From assembly GCA_947088765.1 (NCBI GenBank), contig CAMUHU010000004.1, forward strand, positions 1 to 50,496: a stretch of 50,496 nt of DNA, in the 5' to 3' direction. The position numbers and the translations under genes were made by a program. The stretch comes from an uncultured Clostridium sp. (GTDB taxonomy: Bacteria; Bacillota; Clostridia; TANB77; CAG-508). Positions 25,081 through 35,787 of the stretch are shown here, piece by piece (within the stretch, counting starts at the first letter, position 1; each line of letters opens with the position of its first letter). Under the pieces are notes generated by a model, which saw only the letters and a list, made by a program, of their open reading frames with translations, searched no databases and was not told the DNA's origin.

Positions 25081-26036
25081 TAGAGAGTGAGAATATTTAA
25101 ATTCTCTACATAACTTACTTTTCTATTAGCTCCATCTATATTATAATCTAGATGGTTTATATAAATAAGGTTTCCATCACTTTTAATCCAAATAGTTCCA
25201 TTATTTTGTGTTGTATATAAATTTGTTTTTATTTCTTCTAATCTTTCTAAAACCTCACTATTAGGATGACCATAGCTATTTTTCCCAACTGATATTATTG
25301 AATATGTTGGTCTTACTATATGCAAAAATTCTCTAGATGTACTTTTGTTTGAACCATGATGTGCTACTTTAAGAACCTCTATTTTACTTAATTCTTCTAA
25401 TAATTTTCTTTCTATATTACTACTTGCATCTCCCATAAATAAGTATTTTGTTGTTCCATACTCAAGTTCTATCACAATAGATGTATCATTAATTGCTTCA
25501 TCATTATCTAAGCTTGGACTACTATTGTCTACTGCTAATACTTTACATTTTGCATCACCCAACATATATTCATGATCTACATTGGTAATGCTTATAATTT
25601 TATCTTTTTGTTCTAACTCACTTTTCATACTATCATAGGAGCTTTTAGAATATTGATTATTTGGAACATATACTGTTCCTATATCCATTTCTTCAATTAT
25701 CTTATACATTCCACCAATATGATCATCATCTATATGAGTTCCAATCAAATAATCTATTTTTTCTATACCTTGTGCTTTTAAAAATTCTGCTATATAATAT
25801 CCGTCTGATGGATTTCCTGCATCTATTAACATGATATAATCTCCCATCATAATTACTGTGCTATCCCCTTGTCCTACATTTAAATAGAAAATATTCAGTA
25901 AAGACTTGTCTATTTCAATTTTACTATACAATTCACTTTCATAATTATATTGATTTAACTTTTTATAGCAAACACCACATATTATAACAATAATAACTAT
26001 CAATACTAATATATTTCTTATATTCTTTTTACTCAT
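25044..26036 (-). CDS. ComEC-like metallo-beta-lactamase-fold hydrolase, secreted or anchored
   Basis: 330 residues from ATG 26036 (AAGGG before it; an earlier ATG at 26051 overlaps that site). An N-terminal hydrophobic anchor (NILVLIVIIVIICGVCY) is followed by the metallo-beta-lactamase fold of the ComEC C-terminal domain: LNVGQGDST, LIDAGNPSDG, the metal site HIDDDHIGG, then LFMGDASS, VAHHGSNKS and YGHPNS. It lacks the ComEC membrane channel, so it is a stand-alone extracytoplasmic hydrolase, perhaps a nuclease or phosphodiesterase. First gene inside the right end of the island. The last 40 residues are unusual and overlap the orphan gene. Confidence 0.88.
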   Translation of the reverse strand: MSKKNIRNILVLIVIIVIICGVCYKKLNQYNYESELYSKIEIDKSLLNIFYLNVGQGDSTVIMMGDYIMLIDAGNPSDGYYIAEFLKAQGIEKIDYLIGTHIDDDHIGGMYKIIEEMDIGTVYVPNNQYSKSSYDSMKSELEQKDKIISITNVDHEYMLGDAKCKVLAVDNSSPSLDNDEAINDTSIVIELEYGTTKYLFMGDASSNIERKLLEELSKIEVLKVAHHGSNKSTSREFLHIVRPTYSIISVGKNSYGHPNSEVLERLEEIKTNLYTTQNNGTIWIKSDGNLIYINHLDYNIDGANRKVSYVENLNILTLYYFKIFPFLSTT

Positions 26037-26089
26037 AATTTTTCCCTTCATATTTTATATATTATCATATTTTTATTATAAGTACAATA

Positions 26090-26263
26090 TTAACATTTGA
26101 AATAAGAACATACTGGGGTAAAGTCTCCTGGATGCGAAAATAGTACTACCCATTTTCCTCTATAATCTGCAAATTTTATTGGTCCTTGTGTAGTTTCTGC
26201 TTCAAAGTCTGGAGCAAATTGTCCTATTTTAACATTTCCATTCATCATAATTTCATAATCCAT
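26090..26263 (-). pseudogene. Peroxiredoxin (Prx6-type), N-terminal fragment
   Basis: 57 codons from ATG 26263, which keeps its AAAGGA site. Reads [20 protein letters not shown], then [15 protein letters not shown], the conserved thioredoxin-fold start of 1-Cys peroxiredoxins up to peroxidatic Cys52. It then diverges into Ser-Tyr-Phe-Lys-Cys-stop. The missing next residues (TTEIIGFAK...) lie at 14189-14296 and the rest at 42791-43240. The core ACCCCAGTATG at 26109-26119 marks the island end. If still transcribed from its own leader, it makes only a non-functional stub. Confidence 0.92.
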
Positions 26264-26287
26264 AAAAATTTTTTCCTTTCTATGTAT

Positions 26288-26318
26288 AAATCTAGTGTAC
26301 TATAAGTACACTAGATTT
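26288..26318. promoter_or_regulatory. Perfect 14-bp inverted repeat in the peroxiredoxin leader
   Basis: AAATCTAGTGTACT (26288-26301), loop ATA, exact complement (26305-26318). It lies 25 bases upstream of the peroxiredoxin start codon. The size and symmetry suggest an operator for a dimeric redox or metal repressor, or a leader hairpin. It does not match the PerR box as I recall it. Confidence 0.6.
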
Positions 26319-26501
26319 CATTACTTTTTGTATATAATATGATGAATTTTTTATTGTGTTACAACTTTAATATTTCACTTTTTATATTTTTTGCATTCTT
26401 CATCACTACATTGAATAGATCTTGTAAAATAAACATCCTAGAAATTCCTATTGTAAACCACTTTACATATAATTCTAGCTATATATCTTGATCAAGAACT
26501 T

Positions 26502-27626
26502 TTAAAACATTGTTATTAACCTTATTTCCTTTTTTTCTGGAATATATTTTAGAGCTATTAAAACATTTTTAATTGCTTTTTGTGATTCAATATATAATTC
26601 AATTAAAATGTTAAACTTTAAATCTCCAAAACTATTTATTTCTAAATTGTAAATATAATTATTATATAGATTTATTAATATCATTTTTTCTAAATCTTCC
26701 TTTGTTATATTTAACAAATCTAATATCTTCATATCTCCCGCTTTTTCTCTTTTCAGATATTTAAGTTTATTCTCATCTACTATTATCTTCAATTGTTTAT
26801 ATTCAGGAACAATATTGGTTAAGACATTATAATTAAATTTTAGGTCTTCCTTATCAACTGTACAATTTGGTATTTTATATGATAAAAACAAATAATACCA
26901 CATTTCATTTAGACTTATTATTTCAAAACCATTTTCCTTATATGCATACCCTTGTTCATTAAAATTTTCATTATTATTGTCTTCTTGTATACTAGGGATT
27001 ACGACTTTATTTTTATATTTTAAGCATAGTGGGCATAAAATAGTAGAAAAATATTGCTTTATTCTTGAACAATATTTTAAATTCATTACTCCTACAAAAA
27101 ACTCCTCTTTCTTTAAAATGTTTATCATATCATTTACCTGTTTTTTACTTATATTATTAATGTAAACTATAAAATAATCAATGGAATAGGCATATTCACA
27201 TTTATTAATATACTCTATTTTTTCTAAAAATATCTCTTTTAAAGTACTCTCTTCTATTTCCTCTAATTTTATATAATCTCCAAATAAAATACTTTGCGTA
27301 CTTTCTTTATTTATAATCGATAATATCTTATTTATTATTTTTTCTCCATAAAACATCGTTTTATCATCAAAATATCTACTATTAAATACAAAAGCATATT
27401 CATATTTATCTTCTTCTCTTACTGGTGTTAGTGCTTTAGATAATTTATAATAATCAATTCCCTTGTTTTTTAATTTATTAAGTAAAATCTTGAATTCATC
27501 ATTTATCTCTTTATACATATTACTACATGATTTATATATCACTGGTAATATCACATTATCTCTTGCATTAAGTGCATATATTTTTCCATTACCATCATTA
27601 CTTATATCTTCTTGATTTGTTTGCAT
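26502..27626 (-). CDS. Hypothetical protein, unrecognised family
   Basis: 374 residues with GGGGAG before the ATG. Rich in Lys, Asn, Ile and Tyr, with alternating helical segments. A single CPLC pair (near residue 197) might be half of a zinc site, but no second pair is visible. No membrane segment, Walker motif or nuclease motif. It sits between tgt and the peroxiredoxin N-terminal fragment, just outside the island. I do not recognise it and give no function. Confidence 0.7.
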   Translation of the reverse strand: MQTNQEDISNDGNGKIYALNARDNVILPVIYKSCSNMYKEINDEFKILLNKLKNKGIDYYKLSKALTPVREEDKYEYAFVFNSRYFDDKTMFYGEKIINKILSIINKESTQSILFGDYIKLEEIEESTLKEIFLEKIEYINKCEYAYSIDYFIVYINNISKKQVNDMINILKKEEFFVGVMNLKYCSRIKQYFSTILCPLCLKYKNKVVIPSIQEDNNNENFNEQGYAYKENGFEIISLNEMWYYLFLSYKIPNCTVDKEDLKFNYNVLTNIVPEYKQLKIIVDENKLKYLKREKAGDMKILDLLNITKEDLEKMILINLYNNYIYNLEINSFGDLKFNILIELYIESQKAIKNVLIALKYIPEKKEIRLITMF

Positions 27627-27730
27627 ATTTTATACTCCCCTTTCTATTTATTACATTTTATCATCGTCACAAATTTATTGTTACAAAGTTTACTCTTTCT
27701 TATTGCACATTTTTACACCTAAATGTACAT

Positions 27731-28882
<1,152 letters not shown>

Positions 28883-28938
28883 TCAAACTACTATTTATGT
28901 TTTTTCCTTTACAAATTAGCTTTCATCTTGCACATTCT

Positions 28939-31900
28939 TTATTTTCCTGATGTGTGTGTAAATTCTTCTTCACCCTCAGCTACAATCTCTAAATATTCAT
29001 TACTCTCATCTACTGTAGTCTCATATTCTAAGTCATCATTTTCATCTGTAGAACTGCTTATACCAAGATATTTTTCAAAGAATTTTTTTGTTTTTTGTAT
29101 AATTGTCTCTTTTTTCTCTGTTCTATTACCTCCTCCAAATCTTCTCATTGGTGGTAATATTTTTTCTACATCTGTTCCTGTTGTTTTTATTTGTCCATCT
29201 CTAAATGAGTTCTCCAAAAACTTTCTTGTTTCTATTTCATTTAGATTTTCTTCTAAAATAAGATTTCTTAAGTCTTTTTCTTTTTGCTCTTTAACAAATT
29301 TGTCCCAGTCATCATATACATTAGTATCAATATTCATTTTGGAAATGAAATTGTCAATTAATTGTTTTTTTGAACGTAATGCTAAACTTGACTTTATTGC
29401 TTTGTCAATAGATCCTAATATTTCTTTATCAGTACAATTTGATTTATGATATTTTTCTACTAACATTAAGATATAATCTATATTTACTTCTACTTGTTTT
29501 ACAAGTTCCATTTCAAATACGATATCATCTTTTATGCTTTCACTTTCTTCTTTTTCTTTTTTACTTTTAAATTCTTCATATAAATCTGTATATGTTCCAA
29601 TATAGTCCTGAAAGTCCCTTTCTGATAGTATCTCATTACCTTCAAATTTATCAAATGAAGATAATATGTTTTTTAGTTTTAGTATATTACCCATTTCAAC
29701 TATAAAATCTTTTTTTGCTTGTTCTCCTATTATTTGTTTTCCTAAAGGATATTTTTGAATTAACATTGTTATTCTTTCTTCATATCCTAGTTGTTTTCCT
29801 TTTTCATCTTCATATCCATAGTAATAATCCTCATATGATTTTAATAATACTATTCCACTAGCATTTTTATCTCCAAATAATGCTATTGCAGCATTTGTTT
29901 GTTCTTCTAAATCTCTAAAGCATACTATATTTCCATAAGATTTAACTGAATTTAATATTCTATTTGTTCTTGAATAAGCTTGTATAAGTCCATGCTGTTT
30001 TAAGTTTTTATCTACCCACAATGTATTTAGAGTTGTAGCATCAAATCCAGTTAAAAACATATTTACAACAATTAATAAGTCAATTTCTCTTTTCTTAACT
30101 TTGTCTGATAAATCTTTATAATAATCTTGAAATGAATTACCTTCTGATGAAAAATTAGTTTTGAATTTTTTATTATATTCTTCTATTGCAAAGTCTAAAA
30201 ATTCCCTTGAGCATATATCTAGTAAGTCTGTTTCAAATCCTTCATCGTCTAATATTCCTTCTTCTGTGTCTTCTTCATTTGTTGAATATGAATAAATAGT
30301 CGCAATTGTTAAATCTTTATGTTTTTCTTCTAGTTGCTTTTTAAACTCCAAATAATATTGTTTTGCCATTGGAATTGAACTAACTGCAAACATTGAGTTA
30401 AACCCATTTAGTCTTTGTCCTTTTAAATCATAAAAGGAATTTCTTTTAGTTTTTTTATCAAAATGTTCTAGTATATAATTGGTAACTTCACTAACCCTCT
30501 CTGGTGCTGATAAAGCTTCTTCCGTGTTTATTTTAGCTACTTGTTTATCTGTCATTCCATCTTTTGATTTTATGGTGTTTATATAATCAATTCTAAAAGG
30601 TAATACATTTCCGTCATTTATAGCATCAATTATTGTATATGTATGTAATCTTTTTCCAAATGCTTGCTCTGTTGTACAAAATTTTGGATTAGATTTATCT
30701 GCATTTTTACTAAATATTGGAGTTCCTGTAAATCCAAATAGATGATAATTCTTAAAATTATCTATTATCATCTTGTGCATATCTCCAAATTGTGAACGAT
30801 GACATTCATCAAATATTAATACTAAATGTTTATGATATACTGGATGATTTTTATTTCTTTTTACAAATTCACTTAATTTCTGAATTGTTGTAACAATTAT
30901 CTTTGATGTAGTATCTTCTAATTGTTTTTGAAGTACTTTTGTACTTCTATTTCCATTTGCTGCACCTTTTTGAAATCTATCATATTCTTTCATCGTTTGA
31001 TAATCTAAGTCTTTTCTATCTACTACAAATAATACTTTATCTATATATTCTAAATTACTTGCAATTTGTGCTGTTTTAAAAGATGTAAGTGTTTTTCCTG
31101 AACCTGTAGTATGCCAAATATATCCTCCCGCTTCTATTGTTCCCATTTTTTTGTAGTTTGTTGCTATTTCTATTTTATTTAATATTCTCTCTGTTGCTAC
31201 GATTTGATATGGACGCATTACCAGTAGTAAATCTTCTGATGTAAATACACAGTATTTAGTTAATATATTTAATATTGTGTGTTTTGAAAAAAAAGTTCTA
31301 GTGAAGTCAATTAAATCTGATATTACTTTATTATTTGCATCTGCCCAATATGAAGTAAATTCAAAGCTATTACTGGTTTTTCTACTCTTATTTCTAGTAG
31401 ATATTTGCTCTTTTATGTGGCTTTCTCTTGTTGTATTAGAATAATATTTTGTATGTGTTCCATTTGATATTACAAATATTTGAACATATTCATACAGTCC
31501 ACTACCTGCCCAAAAGCTATCTCTTTGATATCTATTTATTTGGTTAAATGCTTCCTTTAAAGCTACTCCTCTTCTTTTTAATTCTATATGTACAAGTGGT
31601 AGTCCATTCACTAATATTGTAACATCATATCTATTTTTATGATTTCCTTTATTTTCAGCATATTGATTAATTACTTGTAGTTTATTATTATGAATATTAT
31701 TTTTGTCTAATAAGTATATATTTTTACTTGTTCCATCATCTTTCTTTAATACTTGTATATAATCTTCTTGAATCTTTCTTGTTTTTTCAACTATTCCATC
31801 ATTATTATTAGCAATATTGTTATGAAAAAATCTTTCCCATTCATTATCACTAAATTTATATTCATTTAACAATTCTAATTGAATACGAAGGTTATTAACT

Positions 31901-32076
31901 AACGTATCAGAATTATGTATTTCTAAATAATTATACCCTTGCTCTTCTAGCATTTCGATAAATTCCTTTTCTAGTTGTGCTTCACTTTGGTAACTATCTG
32001 AACGTTTTTTTAATGGTTCATATTCAGTTACAACTGTAGAATTGCTCATCTCCATTACTACATTATATTTGCTCAT
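28939..32076 (-). CDS. hsdR: Type I restriction enzyme, R subunit
   Basis: 1045-residue motor/nuclease subunit. N-terminal PD-(D/E)xK nuclease: Asp151 in RYDVTILVNG and Glu165/Lys167 in HIELKRRG. SF2 translocase motifs: Walker A TTGSGKT (323-329), FDECHRSQFG, GFTGTPIF, then LLIVVNMFLTGFDATTLNTL and QAYSRTNRI. The C-terminal part is helical and charged. With HsdM and HsdS it forms the complex that cuts unmethylated foreign DNA at a distance after translocation. It starts 10 bases after hsdS. Confidence 0.96.
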   Translation of the reverse strand: MSKYNVVMEMSNSTVVTEYEPLKKRSDSYQSEAQLEKEFIEMLEEQGYNYLEIHNSDTLVNNLRIQLELLNEYKFSDNEWERFFHNNIANNNDGIVEKTRKIQEDYIQVLKKDDGTSKNIYLLDKNNIHNNKLQVINQYAENKGNHKNRYDVTILVNGLPLVHIELKRRGVALKEAFNQINRYQRDSFWAGSGLYEYVQIFVISNGTHTKYYSNTTRESHIKEQISTRNKSRKTSNSFEFTSYWADANNKVISDLIDFTRTFFSKHTILNILTKYCVFTSEDLLLVMRPYQIVATERILNKIEIATNYKKMGTIEAGGYIWHTTGSGKTLTSFKTAQIASNLEYIDKVLFVVDRKDLDYQTMKEYDRFQKGAANGNRSTKVLQKQLEDTTSKIIVTTIQKLSEFVKRNKNHPVYHKHLVLIFDECHRSQFGDMHKMIIDNFKNYHLFGFTGTPIFSKNADKSNPKFCTTEQAFGKRLHTYTIIDAINDGNVLPFRIDYINTIKSKDGMTDKQVAKINTEEALSAPERVSEVTNYILEHFDKKTKRNSFYDLKGQRLNGFNSMFAVSSIPMAKQYYLEFKKQLEEKHKDLTIATIYSYSTNEEDTEEGILDDEGFETDLLDICSREFLDFAIEEYNKKFKTNFSSEGNSFQDYYKDLSDKVKKREIDLLIVVNMFLTGFDATTLNTLWVDKNLKQHGLIQAYSRTNRILNSVKSYGNIVCFRDLEEQTNAAIALFGDKNASGIVLLKSYEDYYYGYEDEKGKQLGYEERITMLIQKYPLGKQIIGEQAKKDFIVEMGNILKLKNILSSFDKFEGNEILSERDFQDYIGTYTDLYEEFKSKKEKEESESIKDDIVFEMELVKQVEVNIDYILMLVEKYHKSNCTDKEILGSIDKAIKSSLALRSKKQLIDNFISKMNIDTNVYDDWDKFVKEQKEKDLRNLILEENLNEIETRKFLENSFRDGQIKTTGTDVEKILPPMRRFGGGNRTEKKETIIQKTKKFFEKYLGISSSTDENDDLEYETTVDESNEYLEIVAEGEEEFTHTSGK

Positions 32077-32086
32077 AATTTGCTCC

Positions 32087-33244
32087 CTATTTTTCTACTT
32101 TTAATTCTTTAAAATTTAATAATTTATCCCTATAGTACTCATATTGCTTTTGTCTTGCTTCTATTTCTGCGGGTAAGCCACTATATATATCATTGCATAT
32201 CTTATCAAAATTCTTTAACACATTTATAATCCTTATTTGTTTATCCATACTAGGTATTGGTAATTCCATTTTGCCTATATCCTCTTTATTAACTTTAATA
32301 GGAACTGCATTAACAAGAGTTCTTTTTCTTAACTCTTTAATTCCTATTATACTTTCTATTAAACATTTTAAATAATAACTATTGATTACCTCTGTTTTTG
32401 GTCTTATAAGTGCTAGAGATACATAGTAAGCTAAATTTTCTTCTTTATAAAATACAGCACACTTACCTATGCTACCAATTCTTGTCATAAACACATCATT
32501 AACCTGTGGCTTAATTTTATATTTACTATATGCTTCTTCTGAAATAAATTTTTTTGAATTATATATATCGTTGATATTTTCAACACTTATAAAATTTACT
32601 CCACTATTTGTATATTTGGGTGTTTGATGGGTACCATCATATATATTGGAAATTTCATTTAACCTATATTTTTTTGTTTCTTTTACTTCTAAAAGTAAAT
32701 TATCTTTATAATAATCGAATTGTCTTTTTCTAGCTTTAAGCTCTCTTGTTAACTCTGTTATTAGCTCTGTAAATTTATCTAATATTCTAACAATTTCATT
32801 CTGTATTTCTATTGGAGGAACAGGAATTATAAATTTTGCTATATCTTTTCCATGAACATGTGCGATTCCAGCCCCTGTTTTTTTATTATATATTTCTTGC
32901 TGATTATTCAATAAATAATGATATAAAAATCTCTTATTTAATATTTTTTCGTTTTTTATATCAACTGAAAAGGCATCTGCACAAAATATAGGTTCATTCC
33001 AAAAAGATACAAACCCTGCATATGCTCCAGAACCAGCAATTGTAATTGTATTAGCTGTACGATTTGATATATTATGATAAAAAGCTGGCTTTTGTCCTCC
33101 TGATATTACTGGTACATTTCCATTATTTGCATTTTTAGATGTTATTGAAGTTCCTCTATTAAATTTACATACATCACTTAATTCTTTATACTCTACCCCA
33201 TCAGGACACAATTTTTGAATTAATTCCTCTAATTTACTCATCAT
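32087..33244 (-). CDS. hsdS: Type I restriction enzyme, specificity subunit
   Basis: 385 residues with two target-recognition domains (about 18-150 and 195-345), each followed by a conserved helical arm (LDKFTELITELTRELKARKR and a second ending EARQKQYEYYRDKLLN). These define the two halves of a bipartite target. It overlaps hsdM by one base (TAATG), giving coupled translation. No inverted hsdS copy or recombinase lies next to it, so phase variation is not suggested. The start could also be the second Met. Confidence 0.93.
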   Translation of the reverse strand: MMSKLEELIQKLCPDGVEYKELSDVCKFNRGTSITSKNANNGNVPVISGGQKPAFYHNISNRTANTITIAGSGAYAGFVSFWNEPIFCADAFSVDIKNEKILNKRFLYHYLLNNQQEIYNKKTGAGIAHVHGKDIAKFIIPVPPIEIQNEIVRILDKFTELITELTRELKARKRQFDYYKDNLLLEVKETKKYRLNEISNIYDGTHQTPKYTNSGVNFISVENINDIYNSKKFISEEAYSKYKIKPQVNDVFMTRIGSIGKCAVFYKEENLAYYVSLALIRPKTEVINSYYLKCLIESIIGIKELRKRTLVNAVPIKVNKEDIGKMELPIPSMDKQIRIINVLKNFDKICNDIYSGLPAEIEARQKQYEYYRDKLLNFKELKVEK

Positions 33245-34803
33245 TACACCTCAATTTCTGCAATGATTTTATCTATTTCATCACGAAGAACTTGTTCATG
33301 TTTAACTATTTGTTCTAGTTCTTTATTAAGTTTTACTATATCTATTTTTTCTCTTGTATCTTCCTTTTCAACATAAGTTGATACAGATAAGTTATAATCA
33401 TTTTCTTCTATTTGCTTATTTGTTACTAGTTTTGCTACATATTCCTTATCTTTTCTATCAGTAAATATTTTTACAATATCTTCTATGTTTTCAGCAGTTA
33501 ATTTATTGTTATTTGTTACTTTGACACATTGTTTTGTAGCATCAATAAATAATATACTACTATCCTGTTTGCTTTTCTTTAATACCATAATACATGTTGC
33601 TATAGATGTCCCAAAAAATAAATTGTCTGGTAATTGAATAATACATTCTACAAAATTATTGTCAACTAGATATTTTCTAATTTTTTGTTCTGCCCCACCT
33701 CTATATAAAATACCTGGAAAACATACTATTGAAGCGGTACCATTAGTTGCAAGCCAAGAAAGCGAGTGCATTATAAATGCAAAATCTGCTTTTGATTTTG
33801 GTGCAAGTACTCCTGCTGGAGAATAACGTGGGTCATTTATAAGAACTGCATTATCATCTCCTGCCCATTTAATTGAATACGGCGGATTTGATACTATAAC
33901 TTCAAATGGTTCATCATCCCAATGCTGTGGAGACACTAAAGTATCTTCACATGCTATATCAAATTTATCATATCCTATATCATGTAAAAACATATTTATT
34001 CTACAAAGGTTATATGTAGTAAGATTTATTTCTTGCCCATAAAAACCATTTCTTACATTCTCTTTTCCTAGTATCTTAGCAGATTTTAAGAGTAATGAAC
34101 CTGACCCACATGCTGGATCATATACTTTATTAACTGACTTTTTACCTACTATTGCTAATTTTGTTAATAGTTCACTTACTTCTTGTGGCGTATAAAATTC
34201 GCCTCCTGATTTTCCTGCATTAGATGCATACATAGACATTAAAAATTCATAGGCATCTCCAAATGCATCTATTGAATTATTTTTATACTCTCCTAATGGA
34301 ATACTTGCAATCCCATTAAGGATTTTTACTAATTTATCATTTCTTTTACTGACTGTTGCACCTAATTTATTACTATTTACATCAATATCATCAAATAATC
34401 CTGCAAAGTCATCTTCGCTTTCTGCTCCTCTTGCTGAATTTTCTATATTATTAAATATTCTTTCTAATGTCTCATTTAAATTTTCATCATTTTTTGCTCT
34501 TTCACAAATATTACAAAATAACTCTGATGGAAGAATAAAGAAACCCTTAACGTTTACCATTTCATCTTTTATTGTTTCTGCTTCACTGTCTGATAATTTT
34601 GCATAGTTAAACTCTATATCTCCTGCTTTTCTTTCTCCTTCATTTATGTAATTTGTTATGTTTTCTGATATGTACCTATAAAACATAATTCCTAATATAT
34701 ACTGTTTAAAGTCCCATCCATCAACAGAACCTCTTAAATCATCCGCTATTCCCCATATTGCTTTATGAAGTTCTTCTCTTTCTTTTATATTTTGATTCCC
34801 CAT
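33244..34803 (-). CDS. hsdM: Type I restriction enzyme, modification subunit
   Basis: 519-residue N6-adenine methyltransferase. The N-terminal helical HsdM domain (about 1-170) is followed by [11 protein letters not shown] (203-213), the SAM loop [10 protein letters not shown] (229-238), and catalytic NPPYSIKW (306-313). A C-terminal helix contacts HsdS. AGGAGG precedes the ATG, and a strong promoter lies at 34873-34901. First gene of the complete hsdMSR operon. Confidence 0.96.
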   Translation of the reverse strand: MGNQNIKEREELHKAIWGIADDLRGSVDGWDFKQYILGIMFYRYISENITNYINEGERKAGDIEFNYAKLSDSEAETIKDEMVNVKGFFILPSELFCNICERAKNDENLNETLERIFNNIENSARGAESEDDFAGLFDDIDVNSNKLGATVSKRNDKLVKILNGIASIPLGEYKNNSIDAFGDAYEFLMSMYASNAGKSGGEFYTPQEVSELLTKLAIVGKKSVNKVYDPACGSGSLLLKSAKILGKENVRNGFYGQEINLTTYNLCRINMFLHDIGYDKFDIACEDTLVSPQHWDDEPFEVIVSNPPYSIKWAGDDNAVLINDPRYSPAGVLAPKSKADFAFIMHSLSWLATNGTASIVCFPGILYRGGAEQKIRKYLVDNNFVECIIQLPDNLFFGTSIATCIMVLKKSKQDSSILFIDATKQCVKVTNNNKLTAENIEDIVKIFTDRKDKEYVAKLVTNKQIEENDYNLSVSTYVEKEDTREKIDIVKLNKELEQIVKHEQVLRDEIDKIIAEIEV

Positions 34804-34872
34804 CTTTTTTATTTCCTCCTAAATCACAGGCATACAAATTATTGTTAAATTTTTTTCGACATTTATATATAT

Positions 34873-34901
34873 TTTATATCATAAAATATATTTTTTCTCA
34901 A
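34873..34901 (-). promoter_or_regulatory. Sigma-A promoter of the hsdMSR operon
   Basis: Minus strand TTGAGA (34896-34901), 17-base spacer, TATAAA (34873-34878) with a TG extension, 70 bases upstream of hsdM. The gap 34804-35140 otherwise holds only A/T-rich sequence and the hairpin at 35043-35122. Confidence 0.75.
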
Positions 34902-35042
34902 TAATTTATCAGTTATTTCTTCAATCGACTTTGCACATCTTTTTACTTCCCCAATTCTCATATACACACTTCTTATAATGTTTTATTAAATTTTTACACG
35001 TTTTTAGCAGCTAAAATCCTAAAATAAAAAGTGGCTTTATCA

Positions 35043-35122
35043 AATGTCAACAACTTAAGAAAAAAGAAAGAAAATCATTAAATCTGTTGATTTTCTTTCT
35101 TTTTTCTTAAGTTGTTGACATT
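35043..35122. terminator. 35-bp perfect hairpin between zinc-ribbon gene and hsdM
   Basis: Left arm 35043-35077 and right arm 35088-35122 are exact reverse complements over 35 bases with a 10-base loop. It begins AATGTCAACAAC and has A/T-tracts at the centre. It follows the zinc-ribbon gene (stop 35141) and may act as its terminator, but the stem is much longer and more perfect than a standard terminator, so a small mobile palindrome is also possible. Confidence 0.8.
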
Positions 35123-35140
35123 GGGCTATGCCTTCTTATT

Positions 35141-35773
35141 TTATTCTTCTGGTGTCCCTTCATTAATGATTTGTTTTATTGTTTCATATCTTTCTTTTAC
35201 ATTTTCAACACAGTGTATATATATTCCATTTTTTCCTTGCATGTTGTTATGTCTTCTAGTGTTAGGATAACCTCCACTAGATGCATTTGTAAATATTTTT
35301 ATTGTTCCTATATTAAATAATCTTTCAAATATATTTTGATTCATTGTTACTTCTCTAACATATTTGTATTTTAATTCTTTTTCTTCTTTATTTAGGAAAC
35401 CATCTTTGTATTCTACTTTAGTAGTATAAAAATTATACTCTAAGTCATCATATTGCATTTTTTCAAAAGCTAGTTTTATGATAATATATAATGCCATAAC
35501 ACCTATTGTTATTAAAAGTGTTATAGGATATAAAACCCATAGTTCATATAAATCTGTAAGCCAAAAACATATTAATATCATATATAATATTGCTCTTCCT
35601 ATAATAGTTAACATTTTATATGGTATGTTAAATTTGGGTTTTACTTGAAATTTTATTTCTTTATCTTCTACTATTTCTTTTTTGTTTTCCTGTACTCCTT
35701 CTCTTTCTGTTCCACATTTAGGACAAAATTTAGCTGTATCACTCATCTCTGTTCCACAATTCTTACAAAACAT
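35141..35773 (-). CDS. Zinc-ribbon membrane protein, copy B
   Basis: 210 residues from ATG 35773, which has AGGAGTGG before it (a GTG at 35782 is in the wrong place). N-terminal zinc ribbon FCKNCGTEM-x7-FCPKCGTE (two CxxC), a linker, two transmembrane segments (about 75-125), then a PH-like domain with YKYVREVTM. The family is common in Firmicutes; its role is unclear. Paralogue of the next gene upstream; 14 bases separate them, so it is likely co-transcribed. Confidence 0.85.
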   Translation of the reverse strand: MFCKNCGTEMSDTAKFCPKCGTEREGVQENKKEIVEDKEIKFQVKPKFNIPYKMLTIIGRAILYMILICFWLTDLYELWVLYPITLLITIGVMALYIIIKLAFEKMQYDDLEYNFYTTKVEYKDGFLNKEEKELKYKYVREVTMNQNIFERLFNIGTIKIFTNASSGGYPNTRRHNNMQGKNGIYIHCVENVKERYETIKQIINEGTPEE

Positions 35774-35787
35774 AATAGCCACTCCTC

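Larger units (their letters stand above)
14286..26119. mobile_element. Serine-recombinase genomic island inserted in the peroxiredoxin gene
   Basis: About 11.8 kb separates codon Cys52 of the N-terminal peroxiredoxin fragment (core ACCCCAGTATG, 26109-26119) from the same codon in the middle fragment (core ACCCCCGTATG, 14286-14296). Removing it joins the two fragments in frame. The island encodes two large serine recombinases, which act through short att cores like this one. Cargo: AAA_14/DUF4143 ATPase, 76-residue ORF, HNH nuclease, receiver, GHKL kinase-like ATPase, DNA methyltransferase, an orphan plus-strand gene and a ComEC-like hydrolase. No conjugation or replication genes are present, so it is a non-conjugative island or a reduced element. 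Confidence 0.85.

Noticed and set aside
14364..26036. Island as an ICE or prophage
   Set aside because: No relaxase, type IV secretion, capsid, tail or replication genes are present between the two peroxiredoxin cores.
32087..33244. Possible phase-variable hsdS
   Set aside because: No inverted partial hsdS copy and no recombinase gene next to the operon.
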